Source: Allium sativum
Taxonomy: Eukaryota; Streptophyta; Magnoliopsida; Asparagales; Amaryllidaceae
Length of the DNA: 64,000 nt
Assembly: GCA_030737875.1 (NCBI GenBank)
Contig: CM060921.1
Coordinates: 402,358,192 to 402,422,191, forward strand
Reading direction: 5' to 3'
Position 1 is the stretch's first letter; every line of letters begins with the position of its first letter. Shown piece after piece: positions 47,818 through 58,128 of the stretch. The notes below the pieces were generated by a model, which was not told the DNA's origin, made no database searches, and saw only the letters and a list, made by a program, of their open reading frames with translations. The position numbers and the translations under genes were made by a program.

Positions 47818-47825
47818 TATAAATA
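47818..47825 (+). promoter_or_regulatory. TATA box of E 5' LTR
   Basis: TATAAATA in AATCTCTATAAATAAGCCCC; the 3' LTR copy is at 55477. Confidence 0.75.
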
Positions 47826-48192
47826 AGCCCCTAACCTAACCCTAAATCATCATTATTCATTCAAGTAACTAAACTATGGCAAAATCATTCCTCTCATGGC
47901 CTCCACTCTCTTCATAAAATTCCTAAGTTATTTCTATGAGAGATTTTCAATGCATACAAGTGTTTTCAAGCTTGTATGAGCATCATTAGCTTGCATTCAA
48001 GTCAAGTTTCCATATTTACATCATAAAGCAAGAGTTTTGATCATTTTGGCTCAAGGGTTTTTCTATTGGAGCTTGCATTTTGGGTTTATTTGATTGCATA
48101 AGGGCTTTGTCTCAATCTATATATATTTTTGTGTCTTCATAAGCATAGTAAGCCCTTTTCTACTTTCATATTTAAACTCTAAAGTTAAATGA

Positions 48193-48470
48193 ATGATGCA
48201 AGTTTGGTTGATCATTATGATATGCAAGTTTGCCATGTTATGATATGCAAGTTATGTTATGCAAGTATGCCATGTTATGATATGCAAGTTTACCATGTTA
48301 TGTTATGCAAGTTTGCCATGTTATGATATGCAAGTTTATCATGTTATGTTATGCAAGTTTGTCATGTTATGATATGCAAGTTTATCATGTTATGTTATGC
48401 AAGTTTGCTATGTTATGATATGCAAGTTTGCCATATGGTATGCAAGTTATGTTATGCAAGTTTGGGTTGA
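48193..48470 (+). repeat. Minisatellite, ~23-bp unit (E 5' LTR)
   Basis: Units alternate between GCAAGTTTGCCATGTTATGA and GCAAGTTTATCATGTTATGT, each plus about three bases (TAT or TAT-like), about ten copies. The matching array in the 3' LTR is at about 55855-56140. It gives a spurious 79-residue open frame there. Confidence 0.85.
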
Positions 48471-49018
48471 TCATTTTGCTCATGTTATCATGTTATGCAA
48501 GCTTATCTTGGGTTTAAGAGCTTAAAGCTTCAAGCTTTATGCTAAAGGTTGCATTTTGGCAACATGTAAGTTATCATATCCCTTATGATAACTTGCATGT
48601 GAGGCTAAATGCGAACTTATGGCAACTTCTACATGTCATTTATCACCATGTATCACTTATATGCTAAGTTTGGTTTTATGCATACTTTTGAGGCCTAATG
48701 ATGCAATATGCAAGTATATGAACATATGTACATTTCATATGCCACCATGTTAAACTTGTGGCTTCAACACCATTTGTCATCTTTATGCCAAGTTCCCTCT
48801 TTCTATCCTTTATGCGCTATTGCGATTATGTAAGCGATGGGATTGCATTTGGGGTTGGGTAAACTTAAAAGACATGAAAACATAAGATTGGGAATTTACC
48901 TATTAAGTTAGGTCTACCCATTGGGAATTTACCTATTAAGTTAGGTCTACCCAAATTCTTGAAAACTTGTAATATGTTTTGGAAACATGATGGACATGAC
49001 ACTTAGAAAATATAAGTG

Positions 49019-49227
49019 TGACCAACTCGAGGTTGGATTGAGTTTGTAGCGTAAAACTACCCGGAACCGACCGGCTTAACTAGTTGCTACAAACAATAGG
49101 ACCCAATGTGAGAAGTTGGTCATGTTGTACCTTGAACCCGAGGTTAGACCAAGTTGTGGTGTAAAGCTACCCGGACCCGCCCGGCTTAACTAGTAACCAC
49201 AACAAGGTCTAATGTGAGAGGTTAAGG
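49019..49227 (+). other. Pair of three-tier hairpins in E 5' LTR
   Basis: Hairpin 1 (49019-49122): TGACCAACT/AGTTGGTCA, loop CGAGG, TTGGAT/ACCCAA (imperfect here, perfect TTGGGT in the 3' LTR), GTTTGTAGC/GCTACAAAC. Hairpin 2 (49130-49227): CCTT(G)AACC/GGTTAAGG, CGAGG, TTAGACC/GGTCTAA, GTTGTGGT/ACCACAAC. The apex CCGG-N6-CCGG can close a further small stem. The 3' LTR copy is at 56678-56886. Confidence 0.75.
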
Positions 49228-50039
49228 CATATTAAATTAGTTAATGCCTCATGATTAGGGTTAAGTCATGGTCCACTTAATACTTAACCAATTTGGGCTT
49301 GGTAGATTAATCAGGGTTAAGTCGTGAACTCATCGTCACACTTAACCAAGTTAATCCATGATTAGTAAAAGGGTTAAACCGTACTTAACCCACTAGAAAA
49401 TCCTAGCAATGGGGGTCCACTCCAGCAGTAATCCCAAGTTTGTATCATTAAGACCCTAGGGACTAGGCTAGGGTGGGGGCACGATTACTGGACTGGTATA
49501 AGTGACCAAAACGACGGTCGAGTGGTACGCCGATGTAGTTCCGGACGGACTATGGTCGTGCACGTAGTCCGTATTTGGAGAAGTCAAGCATGGGTACCAG
49601 TAGATCGAGACTGTGCACTTATGTTTATGGTGTCCGGGGGTTGACACCCTAGGGCTTGATACACCCGACGGGAGACCCGGCACAGTCCGACTACAATTAT
49701 GTTTGGGCCGTATTGACACCAACACGTGACGAGTTAGGCTTAGGGAGCCGATCGATTAGACCGTTTGGTTGGACCTCGTATTAGGGTCATTTCATGTTAT
49801 TGGGTCAAAGCTTGGGCCAAGGGATCAATACTTGTTTATTCAAGTCATGTTAGCTTGCTAGTACACCTGTGGTGCAAAAACCTTAAACCTGATTATGCGA
49901 TGACACCTTTATCTACCTTGTTAGTTAATCATCATGCTAGTATGTTGTTATCCTTATGTTCATCCCTGCTTCTCATGCCAGTTAACTTTATCAGTTTACA
50001 TTGATTGTAGTAGGGCTTACTCAGTCTTTTTGACTGACC

Positions 50040-50101
50040 TGTTTTTCTTTCGCCTCTTTTCTTCCGTTCCCCACCCCCCCCCCCCCCAGGTTCTCAGGGT
50101 G
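50040..50101 (+). promoter_or_regulatory. Poly-C tract and candidate 3' splice site, E 5' LTR
   Basis: TTTTTCTTTCGCCTCTTTTCTTCCGTTCC, a C-rich run, CAGGTTCTCAGGGTGGG. The 3' LTR copy is at 57711-57760. A second possible acceptor, TTTTTCTTCGTTTTCAG, ends one base before the gag start (50671). Confidence 0.4.
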
Positions 50102-50474
50102 GGAATATTGGAGCTTAGCTTGGATTTCTGATTGCTTGCTTGTGGGATTTTAGCTCATGTACGGTCTTGACATGAAGCTAGCTATGGTTATCACTTATTT
50201 TGGGGATAGTACTTATGTATTTCAGTTTTTTTCAGAGATGTTGTTTTTATCTAGACTTGTGTATTTGGAAAGTTGACATTATGTTGTACCAGACTTGTTT
50301 TGAAATAATTTGAAATCTTCCACTGTTTTACTTATCTTATTTACTCTTTTTACATATATACATATGTTCTTGTTCTGCCTTGATATATCATTATGCATGT
50401 TTACCTGATTCAAACGCCCCTCCAAAGTCAGAGTGCTTGCAAGAGACACCCTGGCGGAGGCGGGGTGTTACATT

Positions 50475-50486
50475 TGGTATCGAAGC
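50475..50486 (+). promoter_or_regulatory. Primer-binding site of element E
   Basis: TGGTATCGAAGC, two bases after the LTR end; two-base variant of the initiator-methionine tRNA site. Confidence 0.85.
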
Positions 50487-50672
50487 ATATGGTTTACGAG
50501 AAGGAACAAAAAAGGTTTTTAGAAAACTTTTGGAAAACTATTTTCAAAACCAAGTATAAAGTATTATCCAAAGAAAAGTCTAGTTTATTTTAAAGGCTGT
50601 TCCCCAAAAAGCCATTAGCAAAATTCCTTCGTTTTTCTCCATTCTGAATCTATCTTTTTCTTCGTTTTCAGT

Positions 50673-51803
50673 ATGGCCAATAACTTTGCCATTCCGGAGG
50701 GAGTACACGTACCTGCTTGGTATAGGAGACTTTTGGAGGCTAGGGCGACCGAAGCCGGCCCCACCGATGTTCCTCCTCCTCCTCCTCCGGTAGTTAATGT
50801 TCCTCCTCCTCTTGTCGCTGAGGTTCCTCTTCCTCCTCCCCCTCAGCATCCACAAGAGGATTTCACGGAGATTTGCAAATACTTTAAGGCGATGGGTTGC
50901 AAGAATTTCATTGGAACCGAGACTTATGTAGAGGCAAGGAATTGGTTGAAAGAAACCGAAGATCTTTTTGCCTTCTTTGATATAGATGACCATAGGAAGG
51001 TTTTATTGGCAGTGTGGTTGTTAAAGGAAGAAGCTGCACGTTGGTGGGTGGTCACCACCGCTACTAGGCCAATTGAGACTTGGGATGACTTTATGGGAAA
51101 GTTGGGACTAAGGTTCCTATCACTAAAGCAAGGGGACATGACTATTAGGGAATACATAGATAAGTTTAATCAACTGGCTCGGGTCGGTTCATACTTGGTT
51201 AACACAGCTCAGAAGAAGGCCCTATACTTTGCTCTAGGATTAAACGAGCCATTACATGGTTTAGCCATGTCTCATATACCCTTGGGGGAAACTTTCGAGA
51301 GTTTGGTGAATATGGCCCTACTCAATGAAGAGAATAGGAGTGACAAGAAGGAGGTCAAGATGAATGAGTCTCAAAACAAGGAAACGAAGCCCAAAAAGGA
51401 AATGAAAAAGAAGGAGGAGAAGTCTGAAGATAAGAAGGAAAAGAAGTGCTTTACTTGTGGAAGCTTGACTCATCTAAACAAGGATTGCAGAAAGAGGAAG
51501 GGCACTTGCTTTGACTGTGGAGAAATGGGACACTTCACTAGGGACTGCCCAAAGAAGGGAGGGCCTACGTCGGAAGGAACGGTGAATTCCGGGAAGCAAG
51601 GCAAGGACTCCAAAAACCGCAAGAACAAGAGTCAAGGCAACAAGGGGAACAATAGCAAGGGCAATAACGACAAGAGGAAGTGCCATTATTGCGGTTCAGT
51701 TGGGCATCTTATTAAGGATTGTAGGAAGAGAAAAAGGAAGAGTGGTGAATGCTTTCATTGTGGTGAGTTTGGACATTTCAGCAAAGATTGCCCGAAGAAG
51801 TAA
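50673..51803 (+). CDS. gag: Gag polyprotein of element E (376 residues)
   Basis: Structural protein that forms the retrotransposon particle and packages its RNA. The ATG follows a pyrimidine tract and CAG by one base. Residues 33-60 are proline-rich. About 61-220 is the retrotransposon gag domain, with the typical FxKYFKAMGCKNFIG, EARNWLKETEDLF, LKEEAARWW and REYIDKFNQLAR segments. About 225-258 is a lysine/glutamate-rich linker. Four CCHC zinc knuckles follow at 259-272, 279-292, 337-350 and 360-373, arranged as two pairs around a basic linker; the second pair looks like a duplication of the first. The frame is intact and ends at a TAA directly after the fourth knuckle. Protease sequence continues in the same frame after the TAA. 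Confidence 0.9.
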   Translation: MANNFAIPEGVHVPAWYRRLLEARATEAGPTDVPPPPPPVVNVPPPLVAEVPLPPPPQHPQEDFTEICKYFKAMGCKNFIGTETYVEARNWLKETEDLFAFFDIDDHRKVLLAVWLLKEEAARWWVVTTATRPIETWDDFMGKLGLRFLSLKQGDMTIREYIDKFNQLARVGSYLVNTAQKKALYFALGLNEPLHGLAMSHIPLGETFESLVNMALLNEENRSDKKEVKMNESQNKETKPKKEMKKKEEKSEDKKEKKCFTCGSLTHLNKDCRKRKGTCFDCGEMGHFTRDCPKKGGPTSEGTVNSGKQGKDSKNRKNKSQGNKGNNSKGNNDKRKCHYCGSVGHLIKDCRKRKRKSGECFHCGEFGHFSKDCPKK

Positions 51804-52200
51804 GGGCAAGGTCAGACTCAGTGTGCAAGACCATCTGGAGGGCGAGTTTATCCCCTCAACATCGTTCTTTCAGCTCATGATCGAGGTAGTGTTTCTGTTG
51901 AAAGTCTTGTTTACATTTCTGATTTTCCTGTTTGTACTTTGTTTGATTCTGGCACATCGCATAGTTTATTTCATCTGATCTAGTTGAAAGTTTGCACCTA
52001 AGTACTAGTCTAGTTAATGATCCCGTGTGTGTTCCAAATCCAATTGGGGTTTCCGCCCATTTGTCTATTATCTACGTGGATTTGAAAATCTCTATCTTTA
52101 GTGTTGAGTTCTCGTGTGATGCTTATATTCTCGGTTTCATGGGGTATGGGTTGATTTTGGGCATGGATTAATTGTCCAGTTTTGGAGCCATCCTTGATTT
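51804..52200 (+). pseudogene. Aspartic protease region of element E, broken
   Basis: In frame with gag after its TAA: GQGQTQ, then RVYPLNIVLSAHDRGSVSVE, SLVYISDFPVCTLFDSGTSH. FDSGTSH carries the DSG active site of retroviral-type proteases. After it a one-base shift moves the homology to another frame: SDLVESLHLSTSLVNDPVCV, SAHLSIIYVDLKISIFSVEF, GFMGYGLILGMD, then a stop where W is expected. At least one frameshift and one stop therefore prevent a full protease. Confidence 0.8.
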
Positions 52201-52270
52201 TTGAGCATAGGGTTGTGAGGCTCATGACTCGCCTCGGTAATACCCTAAAAATTTCTTGTAACCCTATGGG

Positions 52271-53115
52271 TCCCGTCACGTTGTGTTATCTTGAATCCCT
52301 CAACTCGTCTATCGATAGTTTGCAATCTATGAGGGTGGTCCAAGAATATCCTGATATCTTGGGTGAAGTGAAGGGGTTACCCCTAAACGCGAGATAGATT
52401 TTCGCATTTATCTGGTTGATAATGCCAAGCCAGTTACGTGGCCGGTTAGGCACATAGTCCCGCAAGATGAAAGTTAAGAAAGCAAGTCAACAAGTTGCTT
52501 GAGAAGAACTTCATACAATGAAGCATTTCCGAGGAGGGTGCTCTAGTAGTATTCGCTAGTAATGTGGACAGTTCGCTTCGCCCGTATGTTAATTATCGTG
52601 AGTAAAACAAGAAGAATAGACAACCATTACCAAGGATCGATGATTTGTTTGATCAGCTTGTAGGAACATCTGTTTTCTCTTGATCTTGCTACTGGATTCC
52701 ATCAGCTCAGAGTAGCTGAGGATAGTATAGACAAAACTGCGTTCAGAACTCCAGATGGATTCTTAGAATGGCTGGTCATGCCATTCGGTTTGACTAATGC
52801 ACCCGCCTACTTCGTGGACTTGATGAGTAGGGTGTCTAAGGAGTTCCTAAACGAGTTTGTGGTAGTCTTTGTAGACGATATCCTGACTTTCTTAAAGAAC
52901 GAGGAAGAACATGCTAGACATCTCAAGGAGGTGATGGATACGCTTAGAGCCCATCAGTTGATAGCCAAGTCCTCCAAATGTCATTTTGGAGAAAAGAAGT
53001 TAGATTTCTTGGGCACATAGTTACTAAGCAAGGCTTAGCGGTGGATCCCGCTAAAGTGGTCGTGGTTCAAGACCGGAAAGCTCCGACGAGGACAATTGAA
53101 GTAAGAAGCTTTCTC
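52271..53115 (+). pseudogene. Reverse transcriptase of element E, broken
   Basis: Homology starts with remnants such as EIDFRIYLVDNAKPVTWPVR and PLPRIDDLFDQL, with stops and frameshifts between. The best part is 52700-53017: LDLATGFHQLRV, AFRTPDGFLEW, MPFGLTNAPAYF, then VVVFVDDILTF, whose FVDD replaces the usual YVDD/YIDD, and SKCHFGEKKLDFLG. A one-base shift near 53010 moves into the frame FLGHIVTKQGLAVDPAK...TIEVRSFL. At this point the RNase H domain should follow but is missing: the frame jumps straight to the segment before integrase. Confidence 0.85.
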
Positions 53116-53844
53116 AGTTTAATTAGTCAGTTAGCGTCCCTTGAGTTTAGACCTACCCTTCTGGATCAAGTAGGGACTTCACAGAAGGAAGACCCGCAGT
53201 TAGCCGAGATCATGGACAAGTTGATTCGAGGCGAGATGTTAAGTCACCTCGCTATAGATGACAAGGGATGGCTAAGACGCGATGAGAGAAATAAAGTTAT
53301 TGAGGAAGCACATCGCTCTAAGTTGACTATACATCTGGGTAGAGATAAGATGTATAAAGATATGAAGCACATTTTCTTTTGGCCTGGGATAAAGAAGGAT
53401 GTGGAGGAGTTTGTCTCTAGATGTATCATTTGCCAGCAAGTTAAGGCCGAGTCGAAGAAGCCCGGTAGGCTATTGCATCCTCTAGACGTTCCACTATGGA
53501 AGTGGAAGAGTATTCCCATAGATTTTATCGATGAATTACCAAGGTCAAGGAAAGAGAATACGAGCATGTGGGTCATAGTAGGTAGACTCACGAAGAGTGC
53601 TCATTTAACTCCGGTAAAGAGCGAAAGGACTGCATTATAGCTAGCAATGGATTACTTTCAAGAAATAAGGAGGTTGCACGGGGTTCCCTTAAGTATAGTT
53701 AGTAACCATGACTCAATCTTCACTAGCCAGTTTTGGGATAGTCTACGGGAAGTCATGGGCAAGCAACTGAATCTAAGTACGGCCTATCATTCGCAGGCGG
53801 ATGGTTCATTTCGTTCAAGCATGAGTTATAGAAAATCACGTTAG
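53116..53844 (+). pseudogene. Integrase of element E, truncated (RNase H deleted before it)
   Basis: After LEFRPTLLDQV and GWLRRDERNKV comes the HHCC zinc domain: HRSKLTIHLGRDKMYKDMK, FFWPGIKKDVEEFV, CIICQQVK. The catalytic core follows with IDFIDELPRS (first acidic residue), a TAG stop at 53638-53640, and IVSNHDSIFTSQFW, where the second catalytic aspartate (normally in SDRD) appears as asparagine. STAYHSQADG is present, but the expected glutamate segment after it is absent. The core is therefore non-functional. RNase H, about 150 residues or more, is missing between about 53115 and 53130. Confidence 0.85.
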
Positions 53845-53918
53845 TAAGAGCAATTGGCAACGTGGATTGGTATTTCCAAGAAAAGTTCTGCTGCGTGGAA
53901 TACTTTATAGTAAGTAAA

Positions 53919-53963
53919 CGAGATCCAGGATTCACTAGTGAATTTTGGAGAGCTTGCATGAAA
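53919..53963 (+). pseudogene. Second integrase-like fragment in element E
   Basis: RDPGFTSEFWRACMK, a clear match to the integrase motif RDPxFTSxFW, lies 200 bp downstream of the first copy of that motif. It must come from a duplication or from recombination with another element. D has the same fragment at 40128-40169. Confidence 0.65.
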
Positions 53964-54044
53964 CCATGAGGTCATAGTTATGTTTAAGCCAAGAATGATA
54001 GAAGAGTAAGTGAAAAAGGAAGACGAGAGGCGACAATGAAATGG

Positions 54045-54200
54045 GTTCCAACTCATATTTGGAAATAAGAGTTAAGAAGCCAAGAAATCATGAAGTAAAA
54101 GACGGTCATAGCACAGTGGAGTTAAGCTCAAGGAAACGTGACTTAGAAGACCGAAGGCTAGATACGCGCATCATATCTCTTTCTAAGAGTATATCCTTGA
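54045..54200 (+). pseudogene. Decayed chromodomain of element E
   Basis: DNA aligns with 40255-40410 of D. Across shifting frames it reads like a chromodomain: VKKPRNHEVK, a QWS segment, KTEG, IRASYLFL. Several stops and shifts break it. The better-preserved minus-strand copy at 33437-33658 supports the assignment. Confidence 0.55.
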
Positions 54201-54991
54201 TCCTTGTTTTCCGGTAGAACTTACTTGCATGTTATCTTTTACATATATCCTCTCGGTCCCGTTCTCGAACCCATTTCTGTTGTAAACTCCATAAGGAGGT
54301 GTGACTCATCGGTTAGTAAAACATGTCAAGGTTTAAAGGGGTCCGTTAGGTTGACTAAACCTTTTGGGCTTTTATAGGATATGGTTTGGGTTAGGAAGGG
54401 ATTTCTTGTAATCTAAAAGGAGTATATCTTGCTTATCTTCCCGATCTCTTTGTAGCATATCTTTCTTTTGCTATCTATATCGTGTTGATCTTGTCATGAG
54501 AACCTTAGGTAGAAACCCTTTGGATGAAACATGTGTTTGAAACATGTTATGCTTGATGTTTGCAAGTGGTTGCAAGTGTTTGCAAGTGGTTACTCGTGGA
54601 TGCATTATACACATTAGGCACTAGATTGGCTCACACACTCCTCATATTGCATATGCATGAGTGTTTACGCTTATTCATGGATGAAAATTTTTGTGTTATC
54701 ACATGGATGTTGCATATGGATGTATGTTATGTGACAACATATAGATGTTATACATTATGTTAGGAATTGCATACATATGGATTCATTTCACTAACATAAT
54801 TTGCATTGATGATATTTGCATTAAATAAGTACATATACACACACCTTTGCATATGTTCATACAACATTTAGAATCTTGTAAGGACAATGATTACTCGTGG
54901 ATGATGTTTTGAGTAGATGGATGTTGGATGGTAGGATACGTTCTTCCTAACTTGAAGATTTCGGGGACGAAATCCTTTAAGGAGGGGAGAA
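54200..54991 (+). other. 3' UTR and polypurine tract of element E
   Basis: Non-coding; contains short direct repeats GGTTGCAAGTG/TTTGCAAGTGGTT near 54555-54590. Ends with TTTCGGGGACGAAA and the polypurine tract TTTAAGGAGGGGAGAA (54976-54991). Confidence 0.8.
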
Positions 54992-57900
54992 TGTAACAAC
55001 CCGTATTTTCAATAACCTGTTATAACATAAATCGAGGCAGAATTTAATTCTAAAATCTGAATCAAGGGAAACGGTCTATGCCATTGCGTTCGTCTCGGAA
55101 AAATACGCGAAATAGAGTCCGAGTTTTCGAAAATCGGAGTCCGTATGACCCGATTAAGGCCCAACGAAGTTTTCAGAAAATTTCAAAGTAAAAACAGATT
55201 TCAAATTCAAGTTTGAATTTGGAAATTAGGGCAGTTGGGCACAGGCGGGAAATTTCCCGCCAGACCACCCATGTCGACAGGCCTGTCGACTGGGCAGTCG
55301 ACATGGTTAGGCCCAAGTCCACAGCCCTGTCGACTTGGGTGTCGACTTGGCTCAGCCAGGCAGTTTTGCCTGGTGCACCATTTTGGAGTTGTGTTGAGTT
55401 TGGGGGCCAGATTCGGTTTTGAGGGCTGAGATTGGAATTAGGGTTTAATCCTAAGGCTAAAACTAACCCTAATCTCTATAAATAAGCCCCTAACCTAACC
55501 CTAAATCATCATTATTCATTCAAGTAACTAAACTATGGCAAAATCATTCCTCTCATGGCCTCCACTCTCTTCATAAAATTCCTAAGTTATTTCTATGAGA
55601 GATTTTCAATGCATACAAGTGTTTTCAAGCTTGTATGAGCATCATTAGCTTGCATTCAAGTCAAGTTTCCATATTTACATAATAAAGCAAGAGTTTTGAT
55701 CATTTTGGCTCAAGGGTTTTTCTATTGGAGCTTGCATTTTGGGTTTATTTGATTGCATAAGGGCTTTGTCTCAATCTATATATATTTTTGTGTCTTCATA
55801 AGCATAGTAAGCCCTTTTCTACTTTCATATTTAAACTCTAAAGTTAAATGAATGATGCAAGTTTGGTTGATCATTATGATATGCAAGTTTGCCATGTTAT
55901 GATATGCAAGTTATGTTATGCAAGTATGCCATGTTATGATATGCAAGTTTACCATGTTATGCTATGCAAGTTTGCCATGTTATGATATGCAAGTTTATCA
56001 TGTTATGTTATGCAAGTTTGCCATGTTATGATATGCAAGTTTATCATGTTATGTTATGCAAGTTTGATATGTTATGATATGCAAGTTTGCCATATGATAT
56101 ACAAGTTATGTTATGCAAGTTTGGGTTGATCATTTTGCTCATGTTATCATGTTATGCAAGCTTATCTTGGGTTTTTGAGCTTAAAGCTTCAAGCTTTATG
56201 CTAAAGGTTGCATTTTGGCAACATGTAAGTTATCATATCCCTTATGATAACTTGCATGTGAGGCTAAATGCGAACTTATGGCAACTTCTACATGTCATTT
56301 ATCACCATGTATCACTTATATGCTAAGTTTGGTTTTATGCATACTTTTGAGGCCTAATGATGCAATATGCAAGTATATGAACATATGTACATTTCATATG
56401 CCACCATGTTAAACTTGTGGCTTCAACACCATTTGTCATCTTTATGCCAAGTTCCCTCTTTCTATCCTTTATGCGCTATTGTGATTATGTAAGCGATGGG
56501 ATTGCGTTTGGGGTTGGGTAAACTTAAAAGACATGAAAACATAAGATTGGGAATTTACCTATTAAGTTAGGTCTACCCATTGGGAATTTACCTATTAAGT
56601 TAGGTCTACCCAAATTCTTGAAAACTTGTAATATGTTTTGGAAACATGATGGACATGACACTTAGAAAATATAAGTGTGAACAACTCGAGGTTGGGTTGA
56701 GTTTGTAGCGTAAAACTACCCGGAACCGACCGGCTTAACTAGTTGCTACAAACAATAGGACCCAATGTGAGAAGTTGGTCATGTTGTACCTTGAACCCGA
56801 GGTTAGACCAAGTTGTGGTGTAAAGCTACCCGGACCCGCCCGGCTTAACTAGTAACCACAACAAGGTCTAATGTGAGAGGTTAAGGCACATTAAATTAGT
56901 TAATGCCTCATGATTAGGGTTAAGTCATGGTCCACTTAATACTTAACCAATTTGGGCTTGGTAGATTAATCAGGGTTAAGTCGTGAACTCATCGTTACAC
57001 TTAACCAAGTTAATCCATGATTAGTAAAAGGGTTAAACCGTACTTAACCCACTAGAAAATCCTAGCAATGGGGGTCCACTCCAGCAGTAATCCCAAGTTT
57101 GTATCATTAAGACCCTAGGGACTAGGCTAGGGTGGGGGCACGATTACTGGACTGGTATAAGTGACCAAACCGACGGTCGAGTGGTACGCCGATGTAGTTC
57201 CGGGCGGACTATGGTCGTGCACGTAGTCCGTATTTGGAGAAGTCAAGCATGGGTACCAGTAGATCGAGACTGTGCACTTATGTTTATGGTGTCCAAGGGT
57301 TGACACCCTAGGGCTTGATACACCCGACGGGAGACCCGGCACAGTCCGACTACAATTATGTTTGGGCCGTATTGACACCAACACGTGACGAGTTAGGCTT
57401 AGGGAGCCGATCGATTAGACCGTTTGGTTGGACCTCGTATTAGGGTCATTTCATGTTATTGGGTCAAAGCTTGGGCTAAGGGATCAATACTTGTTTATTC
57501 AAGTCATGTTAGCTTGCTAGTACACCTATGGTGCAAAAACCTTAAACCTGATTATGCGATGACACCTTTATCTACCTTGTTAGTTAATCATCATGCTAGT
57601 ATGTTGTTATCCTTATGTTCATCCCTGCTTCTCATGCCAGTTAACTTTATCAGTTTACATTGATTGTAGTAGGGCTTACTCAGTCTTTTTGACTGACCTG
57701 TTTTTCTTTCGCCTCTTTTCTTCCGTTCCCCCCCCCCCCACCCAGGTTCTCAGGGTGGGAATATTGGAGCTTAGCTTGGATTTCTGATCGCTTGCTTGTG
57801 GGATTTTAGCTCATGTACGGTCTTGACATGAAGCTAGCTATGGTTATCTCTTATTTTGGGGATAGTACTTATGTATTTCAGTTTTTTTCAGAGATGTTGT

Positions 57901-58128
57901 TTTTATCTAGACTTGTGTATTTGGAAAGTTGACATTATGTTGTACCAGACTTGTTTTGAAATAATTTGAAATCTTCCGCTGTTTTACTTATCTTATTTAC
58001 TCTGTTTACATATATACATATGTTCTTGTTCTGCCTTGATATATCATTATGCATGTTTACCTGATTCAAACGCCCCTCCAAAGTCAGAGTGCTTGCAAGA
58101 GACGCCCTGGCGGAGGCGGGGTGTTACA
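54992..58128 (+). mobile_element. Element E 3' LTR
   Basis: Nearly identical to 47333-50472. Visible differences include one lost GTCGAC (GTCCAC), a change in the outer stem of hairpin 1 (TGAACAACT) and a slightly different poly-C run. It carries its own E2F palindrome (55244-55261), TATA box (55477), minisatellite (about 55855-56140) and hairpin pair (56678-56886). Confidence 0.95.

Larger units (their letters stand above)
47333..50472 (+). mobile_element. Element E 5' LTR
   Basis: Starts TGTAACAACCCGTATTTT, ends GGCGGGGTGTTACA. Ordered signals: perfect E2F-like palindrome (47585), six GTCGAC sites (47614-47687), TATA (47818), candidate 5' splice site (48148), minisatellite (48193-48470), a 33-bp tandem duplication (48888-48953), hairpin pair (49019-49227), and a poly-C tract with AGGTTCTCAGGGTGGG (near 50072-50101). 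Confidence 0.95.
47333..58128 (+). mobile_element. Element E: full-length Ty3/gypsy chromovirus (10.8 kb), coding region partly broken
   Basis: Flanked by AATTT at 47328-47332 and 58129-58133. LTRs are 47333-50472 and 54992-58128 (3140 and 3137 bp) and differ by only a few bases per several hundred by eye, so this is the youngest element here. The priming site is TGGTATCGAAGC (50475-50486) and the polypurine tract AAGGAGGGGAGAA. The internal region encodes gag, a broken protease, part of reverse transcriptase, part of integrase and a decayed chromodomain. It sits inside the 3' LTR of element D. Confidence 0.95.

Noticed and set aside
49130..49227. Resemblance of the large hairpins to twister-type self-cleaving ribozymes (nested stems, apical CCGG/CCGG stem with CCC in its loop)
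   Set aside because: The fixed loop bases do not match the twister core: no UAA cleavage strand opposite GAGGG in the right places, and GAGG lies on the wrong strand of the loop. A covariance-model search (Rfam twister models) would settle it.
50580..50993. Open frame of 137 residues on the minus strand
   Set aside because: Antisense shadow of gag, created by the proline-rich GAGG/CCTCC codons.
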